Numbered from the stretch's first letter, positions 29,444 to 38,483 are shown. The stretch is 59,404 bases of DNA from Acidimicrobiales bacterium (GCA_035533595.1 DATLTN010000040.1:1-59404), one strand, 5' to 3'. Program-made: numbers and translations. The notes: generated by a model from the sequence alone, not told the origin.

Positions 29444-30628
29444 ATGACCCCCTCCGTGATCTTGAACGGGGCACGGACCCCGATCGGCCGCCTCTCGGGC
29501 GCACTCTCCTCGTTCCGTGCGAGCGAGCTCGGCACGGTAGCGATCGTCGAGGCGCTGCGCCGCGCGGGGGTGAGCGCGGAGGCCGTCGACTACGTGATCC
29601 TCGGCCAGGTGCTGCAGGCCGGCCAGGGCCAGGCCACCGCCCGCCAGGCGGCGGTCGCCGCCGGGATCCCGATGCGGGTGCCGGCGATGACCCTCAACAA
29701 GGTCTGCCTCTCGGGGCTGAACGCGATCCACCTCGCGGACCTCATGATCCGCGCCGGCGAGGCCGAGATCGTCGTCGCCGGGGGGATGGAGTCGATGACG
29801 AATGCCCCCTTCCTCCTCCCCGAGGCGCGCGCCGGCTACCGCTACGGCGAGCACGCTGTCCTCGACGTGATCCAGGCCGACGGCCTCACCTGTGCCTTCG
29901 AGCACGTCGCGATGGGCGCGGCGACCGAGTCCTACGCCGAGAACGCGGGCATCTCGCGCGAGCGCATGGACGAGCTCGCCGCCGCGAGCCACGAGCGGGC
30001 GGCGCGCGCCGAGAAGGAGGGGCGCCTCGGCGCGGAGATCGTGCCGGTGAGCGTCCCCCAGCGCCGCGGCGAGGCGCTCTTGTTCGAGCACGACGAGGGG
30101 ATCCGCCCCGACACCGACCTCGCCTCGCTGGCGGGCCTGCGCCCGGCCTTCAGCGCGCAGGGCACGATCACCGCCGGCAACGCGAGCCAGATCTCCGACG
30201 GGGCCGCGGCGGTCGTCGTCTGCTCGCCGGCGGTCGCCGAGCGCCTCGGGGTGCAGCCGCTCGCCGAGATCGTCGGCTACGGCCAGGTCGCGGGGCCCGA
30301 CCCCTCCCTCCTCCTGCAGCCGGCGAACGCCATCCGCGACGCCCTCGAGCGCTCCGGGCGGAGCCTCGGCGAGCTCTCGCTGTTCGAGATGAACGAGGCC
30401 TTCGCCGCGGTGGCGATCGCCTCGACCGACGAGCTCGGGGTCGACCCCGAGCTCGTCAACCCGAACGGCGGCGCGATCGCGCTCGGCCACCCGATCGGGA
30501 TGTCCGGGGCGCGCGTCGCGCTCACCTTGTGCATGGAGCTCCGCCGCCGCGGCGGGGGCCTCGGCGCGGCCGCTCTCTGCGGTGGCAGCGGGCAGGGCGA
30601 CGCTGCACTCTTCTCGGTCCCGGCCTGA
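29444..30628 (+). CDS. Acetyl-CoA C-acyltransferase (thiolase)
   Basis: 394 residues, ATG preceded by AGGAAGGAG. It has the nucleophile Cys in LNKVCLSGLNAI, GGMESMTNAPF, NEAFAAVAI, the His in NPNGGAIALGHPIGMSGAR and the second Cys in AALCGGSGQGDA, a complete thiolase active site. The length is standard. It cleaves 3-oxoacyl-CoA or acetoacetyl-CoA to acetyl-CoA. Following a SCOT pair, it would complete acetoacetate use; with the etf genes it fits beta-oxidation. Confidence 0.96.
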   Translation: MTPSVILNGARTPIGRLSGALSSFRASELGTVAIVEALRRAGVSAEAVDYVILGQVLQAGQGQATARQAAVAAGIPMRVPAMTLNKVCLSGLNAIHLADLMIRAGEAEIVVAGGMESMTNAPFLLPEARAGYRYGEHAVLDVIQADGLTCAFEHVAMGAATESYAENAGISRERMDELAAASHERAARAEKEGRLGAEIVPVSVPQRRGEALLFEHDEGIRPDTDLASLAGLRPAFSAQGTITAGNASQISDGAAAVVVCSPAVAERLGVQPLAEIVGYGQVAGPDPSLLLQPANAIRDALERSGRSLGELSLFEMNEAFAAVAIASTDELGVDPELVNPNGGAIALGHPIGMSGARVALTLCMELRRRGGGLGAAALCGGSGQGDAALFSVPA

Positions 30629-30662
30629 GCCGGCCCCGAGCGATCGCGAGCACCGACACACG

Positions 30663-31436
30663 ATGAACATCGCCGTCTGCGTGAAGCAGATCCCCGCCGC
30701 AGAGGCGCCGGTCGGCTTCACCGCCGACTTCCGCCTGCGCCGCGAGGGCGACCCGGTCCTCGACGACGCCGACGCGCACGGCGTCGAGCTCGCGCTGCGC
30801 CTCGCGGAGGCGGGGGGCGACGAGGTCGTCCTCCTCTCGATGGCGCCGGACGGCCAGACCTCGGGGCTGCGCACAGCCCTCGCGATGGGCGCCGCTCGGG
30901 CCGTCGTCGTCTCGGACCCCGCCCTCTCCGGCGCCGATGCCCTCTCCACCGCGAAGGTGCTCGCCGCGCTCGCCCGCCGCCTCGGCGTGGACCTCCTGGT
31001 GGCGGCGACCGAGTCGAGCGACGGCTACACCGGCACCGTCCCGGTGCAGGTCGCCGAGCTGCTCGGCTGGCCTGCCGTCACCTACGCCACCGACGCGCGG
31101 CTGGGGGGTGGCGCCCTCTCGGCGCGCTGCCAGAGCGAGCTCGGGAGCGACGACGTGACCTGCGCGCTGCCGGCGGTGCTCTCCGTCACCGCCGCCGCCA
31201 TCGAGCCCCGCTACCCGTCGCTGCGCGGCATCATGGCCGCCCGTCAACGCCCCGTCGAGACGCTCGACCTCGCCGCGCTCGGCCTCGACGGCTCGACCGT
31301 CGGGGGCGCCGGCGCCCGCCAGGAGGTCCTCTCGGTGGAGCCCGCGCCACCGGCGGTGGCCGGTGAGCTCGTCACCGAGCAAGCGCAGGCGCTCGACGCC
31401 ATCCTCGGCTCCCTCGGCCGCTGGAAGGTGCTCTAG
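30663..31436 (+). CDS. etfB: Electron transfer flavoprotein beta subunit
   Basis: 257 residues from the ATG at 30663 (34 nt after the thiolase stop). MNIAVCVKQIPAAEAPV start, DDADAHGVELALRLAE, and the AMP-binding stretch VAATESSDGYTGTVPVQVAELLGWP are EtfB hallmarks. Partner of EtfA; collects electrons from acyl-CoA dehydrogenases. The TAG stop is immediately followed by the etfA ATG. Confidence 0.96.
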   Translation: MNIAVCVKQIPAAEAPVGFTADFRLRREGDPVLDDADAHGVELALRLAEAGGDEVVLLSMAPDGQTSGLRTALAMGAARAVVVSDPALSGADALSTAKVLAALARRLGVDLLVAATESSDGYTGTVPVQVAELLGWPAVTYATDARLGGGALSARCQSELGSDDVTCALPAVLSVTAAAIEPRYPSLRGIMAARQRPVETLDLAALGLDGSTVGGAGARQEVLSVEPAPPAVAGELVTEQAQALDAILGSLGRWKVL

Positions 31437-32396
31437 ATGGCGACGGTCGCCCTCCTCTCGCCGCAGCGTGCGGGCCTGCCCGCCTCGGTCGCGCTCGAGC
31501 TCGCGACCCTCGCCCGCACCCTCGGTGACGAGGTCGTCGCCTACGCCGCCGGCGCCGGCGCCGCGGACTGCGCGGCGCTCCTCGGCGAGCACGGCGTCAG
31601 CCGCCTCGTCGTCGTCGAGCTCCCCGAGGACGAGCCGCCCGCCCCCTTCCTCGCGGCGGCGATCGGCGAGGCGGCGCGCGCTGGCGCCTACGAGACCCTG
31701 CTCCTCCCCGCTACCTACGACGGGCGCGACGTCGCGGCGCGGCTCTCCGCCGCGCTCGACCTCCCCGTGCTGGCGAACGCGGTGGGGCTCAGCCGCGAGG
31801 GCGAGGGGATCGTCGCCGAGCACGCCGTCTTCGGCGGCAACGAGATCGCCCGCGCCCGCCTCACGGGCGAGGGCCCCGGCCTCTACCTCGTGCGCGCGAA
31901 GTCGGTCGACGCCGCGCCGGCGGGGGGCCGAGCCGCCGCCGTCGAGCGGGCCACCCCGGCACGGCCCGCGAGCGCCACGGTGCGGATCGTCAGCCGCCAG
32001 CTCGAGGAGCGGAGCGGCCCCGCCCTGGAGGACGCGGCGGTCGTCGTCTCGGGTGGTCGCGGCCTCGGCGCCGCGGAGCGCTACGCGCTCATCGAGCAGC
32101 TCGCCGCGCTCCTCGGCGGCGCAGCGGGTGCCTCGCGGGCCGTCGTCGACGCCGGCTGGGCCCCCTACGCCCGCCAGGTCGGCCAGACCGGCAAGACCGT
32201 GAAGCCCGAGGTCTACCTGGCCTTCGGGATCTCCGGCGCCACCCAGCACCTCGTCGGGATGAAGGGCGCCCGGCACATCCTCGCGGTGAACCGCGACGCC
32301 ACGGCGCCGATCTTCTCCGTCGCCGAGCTCGGCGTCGTCGGGGACATCACCGACCTCCTCCCCAAGCTGATCGCCGCCCTCGAGGCCCGCCGCTGA
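31437..32396 (+). CDS. etfA: Electron transfer flavoprotein alpha subunit
   Basis: 319 residues. The C-terminal FAD domain is clear: VVVSGGRGLGAAERYALIEQLA, SRAVVDAGWAPYARQVGQTGKTVKPEVYLAFGISGATQH and MKGARHILAVNRDATAPIFSVAELGVVGD. With EtfB it shuttles electrons to an ETF:quinone oxidoreductase; the EtfD-like protein encoded divergently about 4.4 kb away is the likely acceptor. A weak CCGGG/CCCGG hairpin (32402-32418) follows the stop. Confidence 0.96.
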   Translation: MATVALLSPQRAGLPASVALELATLARTLGDEVVAYAAGAGAADCAALLGEHGVSRLVVVELPEDEPPAPFLAAAIGEAARAGAYETLLLPATYDGRDVAARLSAALDLPVLANAVGLSREGEGIVAEHAVFGGNEIARARLTGEGPGLYLVRAKSVDAAPAGGRAAAVERATPARPASATVRIVSRQLEERSGPALEDAAVVVSGGRGLGAAERYALIEQLAALLGGAAGASRAVVDAGWAPYARQVGQTGKTVKPEVYLAFGISGATQHLVGMKGARHILAVNRDATAPIFSVAELGVVGDITDLLPKLIAALEARR

Positions 32397-32425
32397 CCTC
32401 TCCGGGTCGACTGCCCGGCGGAGTC

Positions 32426-32450
32426 GCGATATGTTTGCGATATATCGAGA
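32426..32450 (+). promoter_or_regulatory. Operator-like element before the siderophore-interacting protein gene
   Basis: GCGATAT occurs at 32426-32432 and 32437-32443, exactly 11 bp (one helical turn) apart; the second copy runs into the palindrome CGATATATCG (32438-32447). The 14-mer GCGATATATCGAGA (32437-32450) recurs in inverted orientation before the padR gene (45615-45628). AT-rich in an otherwise G+C-rich window and overlapping the probable -10 region, so a repressor site is likely. Confidence 0.65.
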
Positions 32451-32461
32451 AAGGCGCTCCT

Positions 32462-33262
32462 CTGACCTCCACCACCGATGCCCGACCGACGCGGGGCGCC
32501 CCCCAGGTGCGCGCCGTCGCCGTGCGACGGGTGACCAACCTCAGCCCGCAGATGGTCCGCGTCACCCTCGGGGGTGACAGCCTCGAGGGCTTCGAGATCG
32601 CCGGCCCCACCGGCCACCTGAAGCTCTACCTCCGCCAGGAGGGACAGGACGAGATCGACTTCGAGGCGCTCGCCGCGCCGCGGGGCGAACGGCCGCCCTC
32701 GGCGCCCGTCTCGCGGACCTTCACGCCGCGCCGCTTCGACGCGGCGCGCAACGAGCTCGACATCGACTTCTACGTGCACGGCGACGGCCCCGCGGCGCGC
32801 TTCGCGACGAGCGCCCAGCCGGGCGAGGTCGTCGCCGTCGCCGGGCCGAGCCGCCCCTACCGCGTCGTCGAGGCCGCCTGGCAGCTCGTCGCCGGCGACG
32901 AGACCGCCTTCCCGGCGATCGCGATGATCGCCGAGGCCCTCCCCACCGCGGCCGTGGGGGTCGTCCTGCTCGAGGCGGCGGACCCGGCCGACCTCCCCGA
33001 GCTCCCCCTCCCTCGGGGGGTGACGCTCGAGAGCGTGCCCCGCGGCTCGGACGGCGCCGGCGCGGCGATGGTCGCCGCGCTCGGCGAGCTCGCGCTCGGC
33101 CCGGCGCCGGTGCAGGCCTGGGTCGCCGGCGAGGCGGTGGCGATCCGCGGCGCCCGCAAGCTCCTCCTCGAGCGCGGCGTCACGCGCGAGCTGCTCACCA
33201 CCAGCGGTTACTGGCGCTACGGCGAGGCCGGCCACCCCGACCACGACATGGGCGAGGACTGA
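32462..33262 (+). CDS. Siderophore-interacting FAD ferric reductase (YqjH/SIP family)
   Basis: About 266 residues. An N-terminal FAD-binding barrel has RVTNLSPQMVRVTLGGDSLEGF, SRTFTPRRFDAARNELDIDFYVHGDGPAARFA and VAVAGPSRPY. The SIP C-terminal domain has VAGDETAFPAIAMIAEAL and ends TSGYWRYGEAGHPDHDMGED. Such proteins reduce ferric siderophores in the cytosol with NAD(P)H. Start uncertain: the TTG at 32435 would place the operator inside the gene; a CTG at 32462 has AGAAAGG 7 nt upstream and gives a natural N-terminus, so I use it; GTG at 32507 is the other option. Confidence 0.88.
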   Translation: MTSTTDARPTRGAPQVRAVAVRRVTNLSPQMVRVTLGGDSLEGFEIAGPTGHLKLYLRQEGQDEIDFEALAAPRGERPPSAPVSRTFTPRRFDAARNELDIDFYVHGDGPAARFATSAQPGEVVAVAGPSRPYRVVEAAWQLVAGDETAFPAIAMIAEALPTAAVGVVLLEAADPADLPELPLPRGVTLESVPRGSDGAGAAMVAALGELALGPAPVQAWVAGEAVAIRGARKLLLERGVTRELLTTSGYWRYGEAGHPDHDMGED

Positions 33263-33272
33263 GGCCACTTCC

Positions 33273-33602
33273 TCAGGCGACCGCCACGAGGTGGCCGCGC
33301 AGAAGGTCGGGACGGGCCGCGTAGTAGTCGGCGTAGAAGAGGTCGAAGCGGCCGACGCGCCCGATGAGGGCCATCGCCCGCGCCTCGCCGATGAGGTCGG
33401 TGAGCCACAGACGGCAGCGGCGACGGCTCGGGCGTGACTCGTCGAGCACCGCGCGCTCGAGGCGGCGGCCGTCGCGGCGGACGAGCGACCAGCGGGGCTG
33501 GCCGCCGGCGATCGGGCCGAACGAGAGGTCGAGGCCGGCGCCCTCGCCGTCGGGATCCCGGAAGAGCTCACTGCCCGGCTCGGCTGCAATCGATCCGATC
33601 AT
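33273..33602 (-). CDS. Small hypothetical protein, 109 residues
   Basis: ATG at 33602 with GAGGAG 6 nt upstream; the frame continues upstream into the tRNA-Ser gene and that extension is rejected. No family recognised. The middle is Arg-rich (LERAVLDESRPSRRRCRLWL), the end more hydrophobic (MALIGRVGRFDLFYADYYAARPDLL). No TM helix. It converges on the siderophore-interacting protein gene with 10 bp between stops. Confidence 0.6.
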   Translation of the reverse strand: MIGSIAAEPGSELFRDPDGEGAGLDLSFGPIAGGQPRWSLVRRDGRRLERAVLDESRPSRRRCRLWLTDLIGEARAMALIGRVGRFDLFYADYYAARPDLLRGHLVAVA

Positions 33603-33728
33603 CGCCTGCTCCTCGCTCGCCGCGGTCCCGGGCGGCACCGCACAGGTGAAGCTAGACAACGAGGCTGAGAAATTCCTTAGCGAGCAAAAGGAATCTGCCG
33701 AGACCCCCGGGGCTGCCGCCGAGGGGCT

Positions 33729-33753
33729 GCGGCCCGTCCCCCGAGCGGGCCGC
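33729..33753 (-). terminator. 8-bp hairpin downstream of tRNA-Ser(CGA)
   Basis: GCGGCCCG (33729-33736) and CGGGCCGC (33746-33753) form a perfect stem with a 9-nt loop, 37 nt beyond the 3' end of the tRNA on the minus strand. No T run. Probable tRNA transcript terminator or processing structure. Confidence 0.45.
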
Positions 33754-33789
33754 GCCACCTCGACGATGCCGACGTGCTGCGGTCGGCAC

Positions 33790-33878
33790 TGGCGGAGGGA
33801 GTGGGATTCGAACCCACGGTACGCAGGACGCACAACGGTTTTCGAGACCGCCCGATTCGGCCGCTCTCGCATCCCTCC
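33790..33878 (-). tRNA. tRNA-Ser (anticodon CGA)
   Basis: The acceptor stem GGAGGGA/TCCCTCC, discriminator G and encoded CCA close the cloverleaf. The D-arm region is GCGAGAGCGGCCGAATCGG, the anticodon loop contains CTCGAAA (CGA), a long variable arm follows, and the T-arm has GTGGGTTCGAATCCCAC. The class II variable arm and G73 identify serine; CGA reads UCG. Confidence 0.93.
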
Positions 33879-33923
33879 GGCGGAGCAGGCTAGTGCCGCG
33901 GCGTGCGGGTGGCGACCGGCGAC

Positions 33924-34397
33924 TCAGCCGCCGCTCGCCGCCGCGCCGCCCCGCCTGGCCTGGAAGAAGGCAGTGAGCAGCGCCGCGCACTCCTCGGCCA
34001 TCAGCCCGTCGGCGACCGCGACCTCGTGGTTCAGCCGCGGGTCGGCGCAGAGGTTGTACAGCGAGCCGGCGGCGCCCGCCTTCGGGTCGGGGGCGCCGAA
34101 GACGAGCCTGCCGACCCGCGCCGCCAGCAGCGCTCCGGCGCACATCGGGCAGGGTTCAAGCGTGACGACGAGGGTCGCGTCGGCGAGCCGCCACCCCCCG
34201 CCCACCCCCGCCGCGTCGCGCAGCGCGAGCACCTCGGCGTGCGCCGTCGGGTCGCCGAGGCGCTCCCGCTCGTTGTGGCGGCGAGCGACGACTTCGCCGC
34301 CGACGAGCACGACGGCACCGATCGGGACGTCGCCGTGCGCGAGTGCGGCACGTGCCTCCTCGAGGGCGATCGCCATCGCCTCGCTCTCGCTCGTCAT
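33924..34397 (-). CDS. tadA: tRNA-specific adenosine deaminase
   Basis: 157 residues from the ATG at 34397. Zinc cytidine-deaminase fold: TAHAEVLALRDAAG (HAE) and LEPCPMCAGALLAARVGRLVFGAPDPKAGA (PCxxC). It converts A34 to inosine in tRNA-Arg(ACG). The ATG overlaps the stop of the transporter gene by 4 nt (ATGA), indicating coupled translation. It lies between two tRNA-Ser genes. Confidence 0.93.
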   Translation of the reverse strand: MTSESEAMAIALEEARAALAHGDVPIGAVVLVGGEVVARRHNERERLGDPTAHAEVLALRDAAGVGGGWRLADATLVVTLEPCPMCAGALLAARVGRLVFGAPDPKAGAAGSLYNLCADPRLNHEVAVADGLMAEECAALLTAFFQARRGGAAASGG

Positions 34398-35644
34398 CGG
34401 GTCACCGTCCCTCCGGGTGCTGCCGCCGGACGGTGCTCCGCCCGGTCGCGGACGATGAGCATGCCAGCGAGGAGCACCGCGGCGAGCGAGAAGGCGCCGA
34501 TCACCGCGACCATCGGCACGGCGGTGCGGTTCCCGAAGGCGCCGACGAGGGGCGCGAACGCCGAGCCGATCGCGAACTGCCCGACGCCGAGGAGGCCCGA
34601 CGCGCTGCCCGCGACGCTCGGGTAGTCCGCCATCGCGAGCGCCGTCGCGTTCGGCGACACGAGGCCGACGGCGGAGACGACGAGGAAGAGTCCGGGGATC
34701 ACGCCGCCGACCCCGAGGCCGCCGATCTCGGCGACGGCGAGCAGCGCCGCACCGAGGGCTCCGAGCGCCACGCCCGCGAGGAGCAGCGCCCGGCTCCCGA
34801 AGCAGCCGACGAGACGGGCGCCGAGCTGGCTCGCGGCGACGATCCCGGTGGCGTTCATCGCGAACACCCCGGAGAAGCCGACCGGCGAGACGCCGAACTG
34901 GTTCTCGAGGACGAAGGGGGCGCCGGCAATGTAGGCGAACATCGCCCCGGTGACGAGGCCCGACAGCAGCGCGTAGGCGTCGAAGCGGCGGTCGCCGAGC
35001 AGCTCCCGGTAGATCGTGCGCTGGCGACGGGGCGGGGGGGCCGGCGCGCGCTGGCCGAGCGTCTCGGGGAACAGCGCCAGCGACGCGACGAACAGCAGCC
35101 CGCCGAGCAGCGCGAGCGCGACGAAGGTCACCCGCCAGCTGCCGAGGTGCAGCAGCTGCGCGCCGATCACCGGCGCGAGCGCCGGGGCGAAGCCGTTCAC
35201 CACCAGCAACAGCGAGAACAGCCGCGCCGCCTCGTCCCCCGAGCGGAGGTCGCGCACCACGGCGCGGGCGATCACGATCCCCGCCGCCCCCGCGGCTCCC
35301 TGCACCAGTCGGAGCAGGATGAGCAGCGGCAGGTTGGGCGCGAGCGCGCAGGCGAGGGAGGCGAGCGCATAGAGGCCGACGCCGACGAGCAATGGTCGGC
35401 GGCGACCGAGGCGGTCCGAGAGCGGGCCGACGAAGAGCTGGGCGCCGGCGAGGCCGACGAGGCAGGCGGTGAGCGTCGCCTGCGCGAGCGAGGGCGGGGC
35501 GGAGAAGCCGCGCTGCAGGCGGGGCAGCGCCGGGAGGTACATGTCGATCGAGAGCGGCGCGAAGGCCGAGAGCGCCCCGAGCAGCACGACGAGGTGCCGG
35601 GGGACGCGGGCCCACGAGCTCCCGTCGCCCCCGTTAGCCGTCAT
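34394..35644 (-). CDS. Bcr/CflA-type MFS drug-resistance transporter
   Basis: 416 residues with about 12 hydrophobic helices. LGALSAFAPLSIDMYLPALPRLQ at helix 1 and LFVGPLSDRLGRRRPLLVG (MFS motif A) identify the Bcr/CflA branch; GAAGAAGIVIARAVVRDLRSGDEAARLFSLLLVVNGFAPALAPVIGAQLL is typical of the drug/H+ antiporters. Substrate unknown. It is translationally coupled to tadA downstream. Confidence 0.9.
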   Translation of the reverse strand: MTANGGDGSSWARVPRHLVVLLGALSAFAPLSIDMYLPALPRLQRGFSAPPSLAQATLTACLVGLAGAQLFVGPLSDRLGRRRPLLVGVGLYALASLACALAPNLPLLILLRLVQGAAGAAGIVIARAVVRDLRSGDEAARLFSLLLVVNGFAPALAPVIGAQLLHLGSWRVTFVALALLGGLLFVASLALFPETLGQRAPAPPPRRQRTIYRELLGDRRFDAYALLSGLVTGAMFAYIAGAPFVLENQFGVSPVGFSGVFAMNATGIVAASQLGARLVGCFGSRALLLAGVALGALGAALLAVAEIGGLGVGGVIPGLFLVVSAVGLVSPNATALAMADYPSVAGSASGLLGVGQFAIGSAFAPLVGAFGNRTAVPMVAVIGAFSLAAVLLAGMLIVRDRAEHRPAAAPGGTVTR

Positions 35645-35812
35645 GCCCGCGTGTGCCGGAAGGGCTGGTCACGGGGGTCATCCTGGCAGCTGCTCGGAGC
35701 CCGCCCACCCGCCGGCCCCCGCTGGCGGGCCCTGCCTACCCGCGGACCGGGCGCCGATCAGCCGGTGTCAGATCGGCTACCCCGCCGGCCGTCGGCGCGA
35801 CGGGGCCGGCCG

Positions 35813-35962
35813 CTACGCACGCGCCGTGATCGTGCCGTCGCGCTCCTTCTGGGCGCCGCATCGGAAGCAGCGCCAGAAGACCGGCTCCACGTCGCGCTCG
35901 ACGCGGATCGCGTTCCAAGTGTGCCGACATGCGGACGTGGCGCTCTTGCTCGTGGGGTTCAC
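35813..35962 (-). CDS. Predicted 49-residue zinc-ribbon-like small protein
   Basis: The GTG at 35962 is preceded by TACGTT with a 7-nt gap, the same leaderless signature as other genes here. The peptide contains CRHTWNAIRVE and VFWRCFRCGAQKERDG; Cys/His at the first knuckle and CFRC at the second could bind one zinc. It ends at TAG 35813-35815. No family recognised with certainty. The flanking stretches 35645-35812 and 35966-36179 show no other gene. Confidence 0.55.
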   Translation of the reverse strand: MNPTSKSATSACRHTWNAIRVERDVEPVFWRCFRCGAQKERDGTITARA

Positions 35963-36179
35963 CACCGGAAACGTAGGCGCCAATCGCCTCGGGTAGCGGG
36001 GACCGTCGGCCCGCCGCGCGCCGCTGCAGCCCGGAGCGGAGTGGCGGCCGAGCCGGGCCGCGGCGACCGGGGGATCGCCCGCCGCGAGCGCCGCTCGGCG
36101 GGAGGACCCGCTCTCAGGTCGTCGATTCCCGGTCGGACCGCACGGGCCGGTGGCATTTCGGCCTGACCAGGTACGCAGT

Positions 36180-36267
36180 TGGCGGAGGAGGTGGGATTCG
36201 AACCCACGGTCCCTTGCAAGACACACGATTTCCAATCGTGCCGATTCGGCCGCTCTCGCACTCCTCC
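36180..36267 (-). tRNA. tRNA-Ser (anticodon GGA)
   Basis: Acceptor GGAGGAG/CTCCTCC with G73 and encoded CCA. The D region is identical to that of the CGA tRNA 2.4 kb away. Anticodon stem-loop CACGA-TTGGAAA-TCGTG gives GGA, which reads UCC/UCU. A long variable arm and T-arm GTGGGTTCGAATCCCAC confirm serine. Confidence 0.94.
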
Positions 36268-36297
36268 AAGGCCCGTTGACGCTACCGTGTTCCTTGC

Positions 36298-36432
36298 CCT
36301 CGCTCCCGTGCGCAGTGGCCGGGTTCTGCGCAAGGGCGTCCCGTGAACCGAGTCAGGGTCGGAAGGCAGCAGCTCTCAGCGGTGCACGCCCTGTGCCGCA
36401 GGTAGACCTGGCCGCTGCGCACGGGAGCGAGG
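36298..36432 (+). ncRNA. ffs: Signal recognition particle RNA (bacterial small SRP, 4.5S type)
   Basis: CCTCGCTCCCGTGCGCAG (36298-36315) pairs perfectly over 18 bp with the 3' end (36415-36432). The internal conserved SRP domain is GAGTCAGGGTCGGAAGGCAGCAGC (the GGAAG tetraloop region and symmetric loop that bind Ffh). TACCGT at 36283-36288 could be its -10 box. The location directly before dnaX-ybaB-recR is common in actinobacteria. Confidence 0.93.
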
Positions 36433-36473
36433 GGCCCGACCTTGGCGAAGTACCCGCCGGTAGGCTCGGCGCC

Positions 36474-38483
36474 GTGGCGGACGACGAGGCAAACGGCGCA
36501 GCACAAGGCCCCTACCAGTCTCTCTACCGCCGCTTCCGCCCGCAGCGCTTCAGCGAGTTGCGCGGCCAGGAGCACGTGGCGCTGGCGCTCCGCAACGCGG
36601 TGCGCGACGAGCGGGTCAGCCACGCCTATCTCTTCTCCGGCCCGCGCGGCACCGGCAAGACCTCGACGGCGCGCATTCTCGCCAAGGCCCTCAACTGCAC
36701 CGTCGCCAGCGACGGTGAGCCCTGCGGCACCTGCGACTCCTGCCGCTCGATCACCGAGGGGAGCTCCTTTGACGTCCACGAGCTCGACGCTGCCTCGAAC
36801 AACGGTGTCGACGCGATGCGCGACCTCGTCGCCCGCGCCGCCCTCGCCACTCCGGGGCGCTGGAAGGTGTACATCGTCGACGAGGTGCACATGCTCTCGG
36901 TGGCGGCTTCGAACGCGCTGCTGAAGACCCTCGAGGAGCCGCCGGGCCACGTCGTCTTCGTGCTCGCGACGACCGACCCCCACAAGGTGCTGCCGACGAT
37001 CCGCAGCCGTACCCAGCACTTCGAGTTCCATCTGCTGGGCGAGGAGATCCTCGCCGGGCTGCTCGAGGACGTCGCCCGCGAGGCCGCCCTCGAGCTGCCG
37101 AGCGGCGCGCTCGCGACCGCGGTCCGTCGCGGACGGGGCTCGGCGCGCGACGCGCTCTCCGTGCTCGACCAGGTCGCCGCGGCGGGGGTGGTCGACAACG
37201 AGACCGGCGCGCTCACCCAGGTGATCACCGCGATCGGCGAGTTCGACAGCGAGGGTGCCCTCGTCGCGCTCGACCGCGCCGTGCGCGCCGGGCACGACCC
37301 GCAGCAGCTTGCCTCCGAGCTCATCGAGCAGCTGCGGGCGGGCTTCCTCAGCCTGGCGAGCGGTGGCTCCCTCCCCGACGGCGCGACGACGCTGCCGGCC
37401 GACGAGCTCGAGGCCGTGCACCAGCTAGGTCTCGTGCGGTCGGTGCGGGCGCTCGAGGTGATCGGCACCGCGATCGTGGCGATGCGCGAGTCGCCCGAGC
37501 CGCGCATCACCCTCGAGGTGGCGATCATCCGCCTCGCGCACCCCGAGGCCGACAGCAGCCCCGAGGCGATCGTGGAGCGTCTCGAGCGTCTCGAACGACG
37601 CCTCGAGGCGATCGTGGGCTCGGCCCTTGCGCCGCCGCCTGCGCCGCCGCCCACGCCGAGCAGCGCGCCAGCCGCGGCCCCCCCCGCCCCCCCGCCGGCC
37701 GTGGCACCGCCGTCCTCGGGTGTGCCGGCCGCCACCTTCCCCTCTCCTCCCGCCCCGCCCGAGCACCCGGCGGCGTCCGCGCCGGCGGCGGGCCCGGCAG
37801 CGGCAGCGGACGCGCCGGCTGCGCCGCGTCCTCGCCCCGCCCTCGGCGCCTTCCGCAGCGAGCAGGCCGCCGCGGCACCGCCAGCCGCCGCGGCACCGAG
37901 CGCCCCTCCACCGCCACCGGCCGCCGAGCCGGTCGTCGCGCCCGCGGCGGCCCGCCCGATGCCGTCACGCGACGAGCTCGTCCTCGCCTGGGGCGACCAC
38001 GTCCTCCAGGGGCTGCGCGCCAAGGTGCGGGCGGTCTTCGGGATCGCCCACTTCGTCGGCACCGAGGGCACGACGGCGCTGCTCGCGGTCCCGAACGCGG
38101 CACACCTCGCGCACGCCGAGCCCCTCGTCGGCGAGGTCGCCGTCGCGCTCTCCTCGCACTTCGGCACCCCCGTCGCCGTCCGCCTCGTCACCGAGGGCTT
38201 CCGCGAGACCCCGAGCGCGCTGGCCGACGACGATGGCGACCCCTTCCCCGACAAGCCACCTTCGGCGGCGCCTGCGACCCCCGCCCGACCCCCGGCTCGC
38301 GAGCACACCCCTCCCCCCGAGGCGCCCCGGCCGGCGATCGATCGCGAGGACTCCGAGCGCCTCGACGAGGTCGGAGACGTCGTCGAGGAGGGGGACGGGG
38401 CCGCGGGGAACCTCGGGGTAGCGTTGGCCACGGACCGGATCCTGCAGGCCTTCCCCGGTGCCGAGGAGGTCGAGCGAGGGTGA
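36474..38483 (+). CDS. dnaX: DNA polymerase III subunits gamma/tau
   Basis: 669 residues from the GTG at 36474, with TAGGCT exactly 7 nt upstream. AAA+ clamp-loader ATPase: [18 protein letters not shown], Walker A in [21 protein letters not shown], a zinc module [18 protein letters not shown] (Walker B), SRTQHFEF. A Pro/Ala-rich linker (about residues 385-500) is followed by a C-terminal tau-like domain. Loads the sliding clamp in the replisome. The stop overlaps ybaB (GTGA). Confidence 0.97.
   Translation: MADDEANGAAQGPYQSLYRRFRPQRFSELRGQEHVALALRNAVRDERVSHAYLFSGPRGTGKTSTARILAKALNCTVASDGEPCGTCDSCRSITEGSSFDVHELDAASNNGVDAMRDLVARAALATPGRWKVYIVDEVHMLSVAASNALLKTLEEPPGHVVFVLATTDPHKVLPTIRSRTQHFEFHLLGEEILAGLLEDVAREAALELPSGALATAVRRGRGSARDALSVLDQVAAAGVVDNETGALTQVITAIGEFDSEGALVALDRAVRAGHDPQQLASELIEQLRAGFLSLASGGSLPDGATTLPADELEAVHQLGLVRSVRALEVIGTAIVAMRESPEPRITLEVAIIRLAHPEADSSPEAIVERLERLERRLEAIVGSALAPPPAPPPTPSSAPAAAPPAPPPAVAPPSSGVPAATFPSPPAPPEHPAASAPAAGPAAAADAPAAPRPRPALGAFRSEQAAAAPPAAAAPSAPPPPPAAEPVVAPAAARPMPSRDELVLAWGDHVLQGLRAKVRAVFGIAHFVGTEGTTALLAVPNAAHLAHAEPLVGEVAVALSSHFGTPVAVRLVTEGFRETPSALADDDGDPFPDKPPSAAPATPARPPAREHTPPPEAPRPAIDREDSERLDEVGDVVEEGDGAAGNLGVALATDRILQAFPGAEEVERG

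Noticed and set aside
32426-32450. IdeR/DtxR iron box before the SIP gene
   Set aside because: No TTAGGNTAGNCTAACCTAA-like sequence; the element is CGATATATCG and matches the padR promoter instead.
33603-33872. Extension of the 109-residue ORF to 33872
   Set aside because: It starts within tRNA-Ser(CGA); the SD before ATG 33602 marks the real start.
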